64,000 nucleotides of DNA from Candidatus Intricatilinea gracilis (GTDB taxonomy: Bacteria; Pseudomonadota; Gammaproteobacteria; Burkholderiales; Burkholderiaceae_C), in contig JADJDQ010000021.1 of NCBI GenBank assembly GCA_016702605.1, positions 124,001 through 188,000 on the forward strand, read 5' to 3'. The position numbers and the translations under genes were made by a program. The notes under the pieces were generated by a model. That model ran no database searches and was not told where the DNA came from. It was given only the letters and a program-made list of their open reading frames with translations. Shown one piece after another: positions 1 through 7,872 of the stretch; within the stretch, counting starts at the first letter, position 1, and every line of letters begins with the position of its first letter.

Positions 1-257
1 TGCAGCGGATCGACTTCCCGGCCGTCTACCCGGAGCTCGAATCCGTCTTGCCCCGACAGCTGGAAGCAGCTGGCAAGTCACCGCCGAACGACGGGCATCC
101 GAGCGCGGTGTATCTGCGCCAGTTGCGCAGTTGGCTGGACGGTTACGTCACCAAGGCCTACACCGGCTGGCGTCGTGACCTCGAAGAGAATGACCTGGAG
201 CCCGGCACGCCCGCACGCAGTTCGCCTGCGCTGCCCGACTTCAGTCCGAAGTTCTAG
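1..257 (+). CDS. C-terminal fragment of an unidentified protein
   Basis: An open frame enters from the left edge (first complete codon at base 3) and stops at 255-257, giving about 84 C-terminal residues. The tail is mostly hydrophilic, with a segment SWLDGYVTKAYTGWRRDLEE and a Pro/Ser-rich end. I do not recognise the family and no motif fixes a function. It is treated as real because the frame is open from the window edge and the convergent thioesterase gene begins only 31 bases after its stop. The true start lies outside the window. Confidence 0.5.
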   Translation, partial: QRIDFPAVYPELESVLPRQLEAAGKSPPNDGHPSAVYLRQLRSWLDGYVTKAYTGWRRDLEENDLEPGTPARSSPALPDFSPKF

Positions 258-288
258 GCCAGCCGGAGAGCCCGCCCGGCCCCTGGTC

Positions 289-723
289 TCAGGGCAGTGC
301 CAGTGCTGTCGAAAGTTGGCGCGGCCGGCCCTGCAGGTCGATCGCCACATAGGTCAGGCGCGCCTCGGTCACCTTGACCTGTTCGGGGGCATCCGGCTTG
401 CGATCGGCCCAGACCTCGACGTGCACGGTGATCGAGGTCTTGCCGACTCGTTCGACGCTGGCGTAGAAACTCACCAGGTCGCCCACCGACACCGGCTGCT
501 TGAAGACGAACTCATTCACCGCCACGGTGGCAATACGACCGCGCGCCACACGCGCCGGCAAGACGGCGCCGGCAATGTCGACCTGCCCCATGATCCAGCC
601 GCCGAAGATGTCGCCGTTGCCGTTGGCGTCGGCCGGCATGGGCATCACGCGCAACACCAGTTGCTTGTCGGGACCGAGGCCGGGTGGCACCGGCAGCGCG
701 GCGATTGTGTTCTGATGACTCAT
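289..723 (-). CDS. Acyl-CoA thioesterase, YciA-like hotdog fold
   Basis: A 144-residue protein matching the short hotdog acyl-CoA thioesterases of the YciA family, which hydrolyse acyl-CoA to free acid and CoA in the cytoplasm. Visible family features are the N-terminal PMPADANGNGDIFGGWIMG stretch, which carries the Asn/Asp-Gly-Asp active-site loop and the start of the hotdog helix, then VAVNEFVFKQPVSVGDLVSFYA and a Thr-rich strand. The ATG at 723 gives the usual family length; a longer frame to 804 would run into the divergent exporter. Its start codon lies only 20 bases from the exporter start at 744, so any promoter must overlap the neighbour. Substrate chain length cannot be read from sequence. 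Confidence 0.88.
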   Translation of the reverse strand: MSHQNTIAALPVPPGLGPDKQLVLRVMPMPADANGNGDIFGGWIMGQVDIAGAVLPARVARGRIATVAVNEFVFKQPVSVGDLVSFYASVERVGKTSITVHVEVWADRKPDAPEQVKVTEARLTYVAIDLQGRPRQLSTALALP

Positions 724-743
724 ATCGTCCCGATTCTTCCACG

Positions 744-2639
744 ATGCGCCATCACGCACTTCCCGCCCCGGAAAACACACCCCTCGAAGGTGCACCCAAG
801 CCACGCAGCGACTGGGCCACTGTGCGCCGTATCGTTCCGTTCTTCGTGCGATATCGCTGGCGCATGGCGGCGGCGCTGCTGTTTCTGGTGGCGGCCAAGG
901 TGGCCAACGTCGGTGTGCCGCTGCTGCTCAAGCAACTGGTCGACGACTTGTCGTTGCCCCACGGAGACCCCCGCGCCTTGCTGATCGTGCCACTCGGCCT
1001 GCTGCTGGCGTATGCCGGACTGCGGCTGTCGACCACCATCTTCACCGAGTTGCGCGAGCTGGTCTTTGCCAAGGCCACCCACGGCGCGGCACGCGAGATT
1101 GCGCTGTCGACGTTTCGACATCTGCATGCGCTCAGCCTGCGTTTCCACCTCGAGCGCCAGACCGGTGGCATGACACGCGACATCGAACGCGGCACCCGCG
1201 CACTGCAGTCGCTGGTGAGTTATTCGCTCTACACCATCGTGCCCACGCTGGTCGAGCTCACCATGGTGCTGGCCTTCCTGGGCTGGAAGTTCGACATGGG
1301 CTATGTGTGGATCACGCTGGGCGCACTCAGCACCTACGCTGCTTTCACCATCACGCTCACCGAGTGGCGCACCAAGTTTCGCCGCACCATGAACGAGCTG
1401 GATTCGAAGGCACACACACGTGCCGTCGACGCCTTGCTCAACTACGAGACGGTGAAGTACTTCAACAACGAGGACTACGAGTCGCGTCGTTATGACGAAG
1501 GCCTGGATGCCTTCCGCCGTGCCCAGCTCACCTCGCAGCGCACGCTGTCGCTGCTCAACACTGGTCAGCAGCTCATCATCGCCAGCAGCCTGGTGGCGAT
1601 GTTGTGGCGCGCCACCCAGGGGGTCGTCGACCAGCGGCTCACGCTGGGTGACTTCGTCATGATCAACGCGCTGCTGATCCAGCTGTACATCCCGCTCAAC
1701 TTTCTGGGTGTGCTGTACCGCGAGGTCAAACAAAGCATTGCCGACCTCGAGAAGATGTTCGCCATGCTCGAGCGTGAACGCGAGGTGGCCGATGCACCGG
1801 GTGCGCCAGCCTTGCAAGCTGCTGATGGGACGGTGAGTTTCGAGGACGTGCGTTTCAGCTACGACGCCGGCAAGGGCGGGCGCGAGGTGCTGCACGGTGT
1901 GAGTTTCACCATCCCCGGCGGACGCAAGGTGGCGGTGGTGGGTGCCTCGGGCTCGGGCAAGAGCACCTTGGCGCGGCTGCTCTACCGCTTCTACGACGTG
2001 AGTTCGGGGCGTATCACCATCGACGGCCAGGACATCCGCCATGTCACGCAAGACAGCCTGCGCCGCACCATCGGCATCGTGCCGCAGGACACCGTGCTGT
2101 TCAACGACACGGTGGGCTACAACATCGGCTACGGCCGCACCGGCGCGAGCCAGATCGAGATCGAGGCGGCGGCACGAGCGGCACACATCCACGACTTCAT
2201 CATGGCCCAGCCCAAGGGTTACGGCACCATGGTGGGGGAACGCGGTCTCAAGCTCTCGGGTGGCGAGAAACAACGTGTGGCAATCGCCCGCACGCTGCTG
2301 AAGAACCCGCCCATCCTGATCTTCGACGAGGCCACGTCTGCCCTCGATTCGGCCAACGAACGTGCCATCCAGGCCGAGTTGTCGAGTGCCGCGGCGGGCA
2401 AGACGGCACTCGTCATTGCCCATCGCCTGTCGACCATCGTCGATGCCCACGAGATCCTCGTGATGCAGTCCGGCGAGATCGTCGAGCGGGGTTCGCACCA
2501 AGACCTGATGGCCCTGGGCGGCAGCTATGCTCGGATGTGGCGGCTTCAGAACGAGGCCCGCGCCCCGGCGAGTGCCGACGAACCGGGCCGCACCGCCGAA
2601 CCGGAGAACGCCCCGCATCATGGAAACGCGTTGGCTTGA
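744..2639 (+). CDS. ABC exporter, ATM1/HMT1-type permease-ATPase fusion
   Basis: A 631-residue half-transporter with an N-terminal six-helix membrane domain (about residues 25-330) and a C-terminal ATPase. Walker A GASGSGKST is at about 400-408, the signature LSGGEKQR at about 504, and Walker B ILIFDEATSALD at about 524-535. The NYETVKYFNNE motif in the membrane domain is typical of the ATM1/ABCB7/HMT1 group, which exports glutathione-linked sulfur or metal conjugates from the cytoplasm. Two copies should pair to form the transporter. ATG 744 was chosen because residues upstream of it do not resemble the family. Its last 20 bases overlap the LysR gene, suggesting coupled translation. The exact substrate is unknown. 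Confidence 0.9.
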   Translation: MRHHALPAPENTPLEGAPKPRSDWATVRRIVPFFVRYRWRMAAALLFLVAAKVANVGVPLLLKQLVDDLSLPHGDPRALLIVPLGLLLAYAGLRLSTTIFTELRELVFAKATHGAAREIALSTFRHLHALSLRFHLERQTGGMTRDIERGTRALQSLVSYSLYTIVPTLVELTMVLAFLGWKFDMGYVWITLGALSTYAAFTITLTEWRTKFRRTMNELDSKAHTRAVDALLNYETVKYFNNEDYESRRYDEGLDAFRRAQLTSQRTLSLLNTGQQLIIASSLVAMLWRATQGVVDQRLTLGDFVMINALLIQLYIPLNFLGVLYREVKQSIADLEKMFAMLEREREVADAPGAPALQAADGTVSFEDVRFSYDAGKGGREVLHGVSFTIPGGRKVAVVGASGSGKSTLARLLYRFYDVSSGRITIDGQDIRHVTQDSLRRTIGIVPQDTVLFNDTVGYNIGYGRTGASQIEIEAAARAAHIHDFIMAQPKGYGTMVGERGLKLSGGEKQRVAIARTLLKNPPILIFDEATSALDSANERAIQAELSSAAAGKTALVIAHRLSTIVDAHEILVMQSGEIVERGSHQDLMALGGSYARMWRLQNEARAPASADEPGRTAEPENAPHHGNALA

Positions 2640-3570
2640 AGACTTTGTCAGCCTGGCCGAGACCCGCAGCTTCTCGCGCTCGGCCCAGCTGCGCCATGTG
2701 ACTCAACCAGCCTTCTCGCGCCGGATCCAGGCGCTCGAAGCCTGGGCTGGTGTCGAACTGGTCGATCGCTCGTCGTATCCCACCCGCCTCACACCCGCCG
2801 GGCAGACCGTGCTGGCGCAAGCGCTCGAGATCATCGGCAACCTGCAGGCCACCCGCAACCTGCTGCGCGGGCATCAGAACCAGACGCAGGACATGGTCGA
2901 GTTCGCCGTGCCACACAGCCTGGCGTTCACCTTCTTCCCGCACTGGGTGATGGACCTGCGCCAGCGTTTCGGTGCGTTCAAGAGTCGGCTGGTGGGCCTG
3001 AACGTACACGACGCTGTGATGCAGCTCACCGAAGGCAGTTGCGACCTGCTGATCGTCTACCACCACGCCACCCAGCCGCTGCAGCTCAACCCCGAACGGT
3101 ACGAGATGATCAGCCTGGGCAGCGAAATCCTCGCGCCGTATGCCAAGGCCGACGGTGACGGTCGGCCACTGTTCAGCCTGCCCGGGCGATCACATGAACG
3201 GGTGCCATTTCTGGCCTACTCGTCGGGCGCCTACCTGGGGCGGCTGGTCGACCTGCTGCTCAAGCAAGCGGGCGAGCCGCTTTACCTCGACCCGATCTAC
3301 GAGACCGACATGGCCGACGGCCTCAAGGCCATGGCGCTCGAAGGCCACGGCCTGGCGTTTCTGCCCGGCAGCTCGGTCAAACACGAGGTGCGTGCACGCC
3401 GCCTCATCCCGGCCGGATCGGCGCTGGCCGGCAAGCCGATGGAAGTGGCGATCGAGATCCGCCTGTACCGCGAACGCCCCGAACTGGCGCGCCATCCCAA
3501 GCCTGCGGCGCTGGCGCTGTGGGAGTTCTTGCGTGCGCAGGCCACGGCGCCGGCTGGCCACCACGCCTGA
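2620..3570 (+). CDS. LysR-family regulator, HypT (YjiE)-like
   Basis: A 316-residue LysR-type regulator. The N-terminal winged helix (METRWLEDFVSLAETRSFSR, then QPAFSRRIQALE) and the effector domain resemble E. coli HypT/YjiE, including the HSLAFTFFPHW and YSSGAYLGRLVDLLL regions as I recall them. HypT responds to hypochlorite through methionine oxidation; whether this homologue does is inference. ATG 2620 is chosen because it gives the family N-terminus exactly; it lies inside the end of the exporter gene (20-base overlap), so the two genes are probably co-transcribed. The location suggests it regulates the exporter or an oxidative-stress set. Confidence 0.85.
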   Translation: METRWLEDFVSLAETRSFSRSAQLRHVTQPAFSRRIQALEAWAGVELVDRSSYPTRLTPAGQTVLAQALEIIGNLQATRNLLRGHQNQTQDMVEFAVPHSLAFTFFPHWVMDLRQRFGAFKSRLVGLNVHDAVMQLTEGSCDLLIVYHHATQPLQLNPERYEMISLGSEILAPYAKADGDGRPLFSLPGRSHERVPFLAYSSGAYLGRLVDLLLKQAGEPLYLDPIYETDMADGLKAMALEGHGLAFLPGSSVKHEVRARRLIPAGSALAGKPMEVAIEIRLYRERPELARHPKPAALALWEFLRAQATAPAGHHA

Positions 3571-3577
3571 CACGCAG

Positions 3578-3595
3578 CGCCTTGTGCACAGGGCG
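3578..3595. terminator. Imperfect palindrome after the LysR gene
   Basis: CGCCTTGTGCACAGGGCG is an 18-base near-perfect inverted repeat starting seven bases after the LysR stop codon. It could form a hairpin terminator but has no T-run after it, and its GTGCAC core could equally be a protein site. Weak call. Confidence 0.25.
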
Positions 3596-3790
3596 TCGGA
3601 CGCAGCTCAGGCGGCACGCCCCTTGCTCAGGCTCATGCGGCGAGCCACCGCAGCACCAAGTCGGCGCAATGGCACCGACCTCGGCTACGGCTGTCTCAGG
3701 TGTGCGTCAACCGCCGGCGACTAGGTAGATTCCATGAGCTGGCGTCTGCCTAGAATGGCCCACGCTCACAACCCGATACATGGAGTCCTC

Positions 3791-4687
3791 ATGAAGAAGT
3801 CTTTGCTCGTGATTGCCGCAATGCTGGCCATGACTGGTGTCCAGGCCCAGTCCGACACACTCAAGAAGATCAAGGACAGCGGCAGCGCCACCATGGGTGT
3901 GCGTGAGTCGTCCGGTGCCTTGTCGTTCACCCTGGGTGACGGCAAATACGCGGGCTTCCACGTCGAGTTGTGCCAGCGTGCCCTGGCCGACATCCAGAAG
4001 CAGCTCGGTCTGGCCAAGCTCGACATCAAGTACCAGGCGGTGACCTCGCAGAACCGCATCCCGCTGGTGCAGAACGGCACGGTCGATATCGAATGTGGTT
4101 CGACCACCAACAACGCCGCACGCCAGAAGGATGTGTCGTTCGCCGTCACCACCTACGTCGAAGAAGTGCGCATCGCCGTCAAGGCAGCCTCGGGCATCAC
4201 CTCGATCGCCCAGCTCAACGATCGCAGTCTGGCCACCACCACGGGCACCACGTCGGTCCAGTTGCTGCGCAAGCATGAAAGGGCCGCCGGCGTGAACTTC
4301 AAGGAAGTGTTCGGCAAGGACCACGCCGACAGCTTCCTGCTGCTCGAGTCGGGCCGCGCCGACGCCTTCGTGATGGACGGTCAGATCCTGGCCGGCAACA
4401 TCGCCAAGAGCAAGGCACCGGCCGATTACAAGATCGTCGGTGAAGTGCTGGCGGTCGAACCCATCGCCATCATGGTGCGCAAGGACGACCCGGCATTCAA
4501 GAAGGCAGTGGACGACAGCTTCAAGGCCATGATGAAGTCGGGCGAAATGGCCAAGATCTACGACAAGTGGTTCATGCAGCCGATCCCGCCGACCAACACG
4601 AAGGTCGGTCTGCCCACGTCCGAGGCCACCAAGGCCGCCTGGGCCAACCCCAACGACAAGCCGGCCGAAGACTACGCCAAGAAATAA
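3791..4687 (+). CDS. gltI: Glutamate/aspartate ABC transporter substrate-binding protein
   Basis: A 298-residue periplasmic binding protein of the SBP_bac_3 family. It starts MKKSLLVIAAMLAMTGVQA, a classic signal peptide with cleavage near residue 19. It has the GltI landmarks GVRESSGALSFTLGDGKYAGFH, VDIECGSTTNNAARQ and a C-terminal KWFMQPIPP. It captures glutamate or aspartate for the permease encoded by the next two genes. ATG 3791 fits the signal peptide. A TAGAAT -10-like box lies at 3751-3756, although no convincing -35 is seen. It is the first gene of gltIJKL; hairpin-forming sequence separates it from gltJ. Confidence 0.93.
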   Translation: MKKSLLVIAAMLAMTGVQAQSDTLKKIKDSGSATMGVRESSGALSFTLGDGKYAGFHVELCQRALADIQKQLGLAKLDIKYQAVTSQNRIPLVQNGTVDIECGSTTNNAARQKDVSFAVTTYVEEVRIAVKAASGITSIAQLNDRSLATTTGTTSVQLLRKHERAAGVNFKEVFGKDHADSFLLLESGRADAFVMDGQILAGNIAKSKAPADYKIVGEVLAVEPIAIMVRKDDPAFKKAVDDSFKAMMKSGEMAKIYDKWFMQPIPPTNTKVGLPTSEATKAAWANPNDKPAEDYAKK

Positions 4688-4702
4688 GGGCGCCCCCAGG
4701 CC

Positions 4703-4735
4703 GACGACGTACGTCGTCCTCCCCCCCTGAGGGGG
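4703..4735. repeat. Two adjacent hairpins between gltI and gltJ
   Basis: GACGACGTACGTCGTC (4703-4718) is a perfect 16-base palindrome. It is followed by a C5/TGA/G5 stem-loop (4723-4735) and then TTGGGGCGACC. The arrangement resembles short dispersed intergenic repeats common in Burkholderiales. A second element, in opposite orientation and with a CGACCCCAAG core and a CCCC/GGGG pair, lies near 26150. Placed after the binding-protein gene, it could protect that end of the mRNA or lower read-through into the permease genes. Confidence 0.5.
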
Positions 4736-4811
4736 TGAGTCGACTTGGGGCGACCCGGCGTTGACTCGAGAGCGTCCACCAGGTTCATCGACCGGCAGCA
4801 GGAGCACACGC

Positions 4812-5552
4812 GTGGCGAGTTGGGATTGGCAGGTCTTCTGCAAGAACACGGTCGACGGTGAGGTGGTGCCCCGCTGCTTCGGCAGCGGCGGCGACATCAC
4901 CTACCTCGACTGGATGTTGTCGGCGTGGGGCTGGACGCTGTCGGTCGCCGTGCTGGCGCTCATCGTGGCGCTGGCACTGGGGTCACTCATGGGCATCCTG
5001 CGCACGGTGCCCAGCAAGCGGCTGGTGCTGCTGGGCAATGCCTGGGTCGAGCTGTTTCGCAACATTCCGCTGCTGGTGCAGTTGTTCCTCTGGTACCACG
5101 TGTTGCCGGCCATCGTGCCGGTGCTCAAGGAAGTACCCAGCTTCGTGCTGGTGGTGCTGGCGCTGGGTTTCTTCACCTCGGCGCGTATTGCCGAGCAGGT
5201 GCGCGCCGGCATCCAGAGCCTGCCAACCGGCCAGCGTTATGCCGGCCTGGCGATGGGGCTGACGCTGGCCCAGACCTATCGTTATGTGCTGCTGCCGGTG
5301 GCCTACCGGGTGATCATTCCGCCGCTCACCAGCGAGAGCATGAACATCATCAAGAACTCGTCGGTGGCGTTTGCCGTGAGCATTGCCGAGCTGACGATGT
5401 TCGCCATGCAGGCGCAGGAAGAAACCTCGCGCGGCGTCGAGATCTATCTGGCGGTGACGGGGCTGTACTTCGCCTCGGCCTTCATCATCAACCGCATCGC
5501 CTTGTTCGTCGAGCACCGCGTGGCGGTGCCCGGCCTGCACGGCGCCCGCTGA
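4812..5552 (+). CDS. gltJ: Glutamate/aspartate ABC transporter permease
   Basis: A 246-residue inner-membrane permease of the HisM/GltJ type with several hydrophobic spans. The N-terminal WDWQVFCKNTVDGEVVPRCF region is characteristic of GltJ. The cytoplasmic EAA loop is seen as GLAMGLTLAQTYRYVLLPVA near residue 150-170. A GTG at 4812, seven bases after an AGGAG, is preferred over the upstream in-frame ATG at 4761 because the upstream extension is polar and unlike the family. It pairs with GltK, is powered by GltL, and receives amino acid from GltI. Confidence 0.9.
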   Translation: MASWDWQVFCKNTVDGEVVPRCFGSGGDITYLDWMLSAWGWTLSVAVLALIVALALGSLMGILRTVPSKRLVLLGNAWVELFRNIPLLVQLFLWYHVLPAIVPVLKEVPSFVLVVLALGFFTSARIAEQVRAGIQSLPTGQRYAGLAMGLTLAQTYRYVLLPVAYRVIIPPLTSESMNIIKNSSVAFAVSIAELTMFAMQAQEETSRGVEIYLAVTGLYFASAFIINRIALFVEHRVAVPGLHGAR

Positions 5553-5567
5553 AGCGAAGGCCACCCC

Positions 5568-6236
5568 ATGCTCGCACTCGACTTCAGCTTCATCGACGCC
5601 CAGGTCGTCTCCGGCTACATCGTCAAGGGCCTGATCTTCTCGTTCGAACTCACGGCCGTCGCCATGATCGGCGGCATTGCACTGGGCACGCTGCTGGCGC
5701 TGATGCGCCTGTCTGGCAAACAGGCGTTGGTGATTCCGGCGGCAGCCTACGTCAACACCATGCGCAGCATTCCGCTGGTGATGGTGATCCTGTGGTTCTT
5801 CCTGCTCATCCCGCTGCTCATCGGTCGGCCGCTGGGCGCCGAGATCTCCGCCATCGTCACCTTCACCTTGTTCGAGGCGGCGTATTACTCCGAGATCATG
5901 CGTGCCGGCATCCAGAGTGTGTCGCGTGGCCAGGTGCAGGCCGGTTATGCGATGGGCATGACGTATGCGCAGACCATGCAGCTCATCGTGCTGCCGCAGG
6001 CGTTTCGCAACATGCTGCCGGTGCTGCTGACGCAGACCATCATCCTGTTCCAGGACACCTCGCTGGTCTACGCCATCGGCGCGTATGACCTGCTCAAGGG
6101 TTTCGAGGTGGCAGGCAAGAACTTCAACCGTCCGATCGAGACCTACCTGATCGCCACGGTGGTGTATTTCGTCATCTGCTTCTCGCTGTCGATGGCTGTG
6201 CGGCGCTTGCAGGCGCGCATTGCCATCATTCGATAA
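5568..6236 (+). CDS. gltK: Glutamate/aspartate ABC transporter permease
   Basis: A 222-residue permease of the same family as GltJ, starting 15 bases after its stop codon. About five membrane segments are visible; the EAA loop is [23 protein letters not shown] in shortened form around residue 125-145 ([20 protein letters not shown]). It forms the second half of the membrane channel. The ending [11 protein letters not shown] is typical of GltK. Gene order and spacing indicate a single operon with gltI, gltJ and gltL. Confidence 0.9.
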   Translation: MLALDFSFIDAQVVSGYIVKGLIFSFELTAVAMIGGIALGTLLALMRLSGKQALVIPAAAYVNTMRSIPLVMVILWFFLLIPLLIGRPLGAEISAIVTFTLFEAAYYSEIMRAGIQSVSRGQVQAGYAMGMTYAQTMQLIVLPQAFRNMLPVLLTQTIILFQDTSLVYAIGAYDLLKGFEVAGKNFNRPIETYLIATVVYFVICFSLSMAVRRLQARIAIIR

Positions 6237-6325
6237 GACCGGGCCTTGTTGCCGACCGCCGACCCGGACCGGTCGATCGGCGACACACGCTCACCACTAC
6301 AGCCAACTCTCGCAGGCCACACCAC

Positions 6326-7060
6326 GTGATCACCATCAAGAACGTCTCCAAGTGGTACGGCAACTTCCAGGTGCTGACCGATTGCTCCACCCAGATCGAC
6401 AAGGGCGAGGTCGTGGTGGTCTGCGGCCCGTCGGGCTCGGGCAAGAGCACGCTGATCAAGACGGTCAATGCGCTCGAGCCGATCCAGCAGGGCGACATCA
6501 TCGTCAATGGCCAGAGTGTGATGGCGCAGGGCACCGATCTGCCCAAGCTGCGCAGCCGAGTGGGCATGGTGTTCCAGCACTTCGAGCTGTTTCCACACCT
6601 GAGCGTGACCGAGAACCTCACACTCGCACAGATCAAGGTGCTCGGACGCAACAAGGACGAAGCCCTCACCCGCGGGCTGAAGATGCTCGACCGCGTCGGC
6701 CTGATGGCGCACAAGGACAAGTTCCCCGGACAACTCTCGGGTGGTCAGCAGCAACGTGTGGCGATCGCCCGGGCGCTGAGCATGGACCCGGTGGTGATGT
6801 TGTTCGACGAACCCACCTCGGCGCTCGACCCCGAAATGGTGGGCGAAGTGCTCGACGTGATGGTCACCCTCGCCCAAGAGGGCATGACCATGATGGTGGT
6901 GACCCACGAGATGGGTTTTGCCCGCAAGGTGAGCCACCGCGTGATCTTCATGGACGCCGGCAAGGTGGTCGAGGATTGCGCCAAGGACGAGTTCTTCGGC
7001 AACATCGAGGCACGTTCACCGCGGGCGCGCGAGTTCCTGAGCAAGATCCTGCAGCACTGA
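6326..7060 (+). CDS. gltL: Glutamate/aspartate ABC transporter ATP-binding protein
   Basis: A 244-residue polar amino acid ABC ATPase. Walker [10 protein letters not shown] is at 34-42, signature LSGGQQQR at about 137, and Walker [17 protein letters not shown] follows. The start is a GTG at 6326 giving [17 protein letters not shown], the usual N-terminus for GltL/GlnQ proteins. It energises GltJ-GltK from the cytoplasmic side. An 89-base gap separates it from gltK, but direction and function indicate the same operon. Confidence 0.92.
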   Translation: MITIKNVSKWYGNFQVLTDCSTQIDKGEVVVVCGPSGSGKSTLIKTVNALEPIQQGDIIVNGQSVMAQGTDLPKLRSRVGMVFQHFELFPHLSVTENLTLAQIKVLGRNKDEALTRGLKMLDRVGLMAHKDKFPGQLSGGQQQRVAIARALSMDPVVMLFDEPTSALDPEMVGEVLDVMVTLAQEGMTMMVVTHEMGFARKVSHRVIFMDAGKVVEDCAKDEFFGNIEARSPRAREFLSKILQH

Positions 7061-7076
7061 GCTTGTGCTGACCACA

Positions 7077-7092
7077 CAGGCCGAGTGGCCTG
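7077..7092. terminator. Hairpin between convergent gltL and barrel gene
   Basis: CAGGCC-GAGT-GGCCTG forms a six-base-pair stem with a four-base loop in the 68-base gap between two convergent genes. The position suits a bidirectional terminator; no T-run is present on either side, so this is tentative. Confidence 0.35.
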
Positions 7093-7128
7093 CGTGATGA
7101 CAGCAACAGCGGCCCGCAGCAGGCAGCG

Positions 7129-7728
7129 TCAGAAGTAGAAATTGACGCCCACCCCCACATGATTGCCGTTGTAGCGGATGGTCTGGCTGGTGTATTTCTC
7201 GGCCACGACACGGCCGTAGAGCGAGTAGTTGGGCGCGAAGAAATATTCGAGCTCACCCACCGCACCCGTCGATGCGGTGAAGTCGGCGTTGAGCCCGGCC
7301 GCAGCACCGGAACTGCGTGTGCGGGCACCGGTGGCCTGGCGTACCCCCAGCCCCAGACGCAGACGCTGACTGACCTGGAACAGACCCGTCAACTCGACCG
7401 GGAAACGCTCGAAACGAAAGCTGCCGTTGCGTGCCGTCGAACCGCTGACGTGGTACCCCAATGTGCCACGCAGGCTGAACACCTCGCCGATGCGCCAATG
7501 CACACCGGCCCTGAGTTCGAACAACTCGCCGGCATTGACCGTGTCGCTGCTGCCGTCGGTGAAGTCGAAGGTCGCAATCTCGTCGCCACCACCGGTCAGT
7601 CCGATGGCTGCATAGGGGCGCATGTCCACCGGCGCGTAACCGGGGGTCTGCGCAGCGGCGGCGCCTGCAAGCAACACACCGAGCGTAGCCACAGGCAACC
7701 CTCGCACGAACATCCATCGATTCATCAT
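7129..7728 (-). CDS. Small outer-membrane beta-barrel protein
   Basis: A 199-residue protein with a signal peptide (hydrophobic stretch to about residue 26, cleavage after AAAA-Q) and alternating polar/hydrophobic strands. It ends in phenylalanine (VGVNFYF), the typical C-terminal barrel-assembly signal. Strand-like segments such as FELRAGVHWRIGEVFSLRGTLGY and SLYGRVVAEKY suggest an eight-stranded OmpA/OmpW-like barrel. Ligand unknown. The start may be either of the two adjacent ATG codons at 7728 or 7725. It is convergent with gltL and divergent from pyrC; nothing ties it functionally to either. Confidence 0.7.
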   Translation of the reverse strand: MMNRWMFVRGLPVATLGVLLAGAAAAQTPGYAPVDMRPYAAIGLTGGGDEIATFDFTDGSSDTVNAGELFELRAGVHWRIGEVFSLRGTLGYHVSGSTARNGSFRFERFPVELTGLFQVSQRLRLGLGVRQATGARTRSSGAAAGLNADFTASTGAVGELEYFFAPNYSLYGRVVAEKYTSQTIRYNGNHVGVGVNFYF

Positions 7729-7748
7729 GTGGTCTCAAGTCGACTTGG

Positions 7749-7776
7749 TTGACGCGTCGATACTTACGCGTATTCA
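7749..7776 (+). promoter_or_regulatory. Candidate promoter for pyrC
   Basis: TTGACG (7749-7754) and TATTCA (7771-7776) are separated by 16 bases and would start transcription about 90 bases before pyrC. Two copies of ACGCGT eight bases apart lie inside it, which could be a regulator site. The -10 match is modest. Confidence 0.35.
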
Positions 7777-7872
7777 CCCGCCTGTCCAGCCTGCCAGATC
7801 AGCCTGGCGGCTGACCCGCACAATTGTCTGCTCATTCAACCTGCTCGATGCCGGCACCACCGGCAGCGCCAC

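Noticed and set aside
720..2621. Long minus-strand open frame (633 codons) opposite the ABC exporter
   Set aside because: Its translation is His/Gln/Arg-rich without any fold-like pattern and it mirrors a clearly conserved gene; such antisense frames are common in GC-rich coding DNA.
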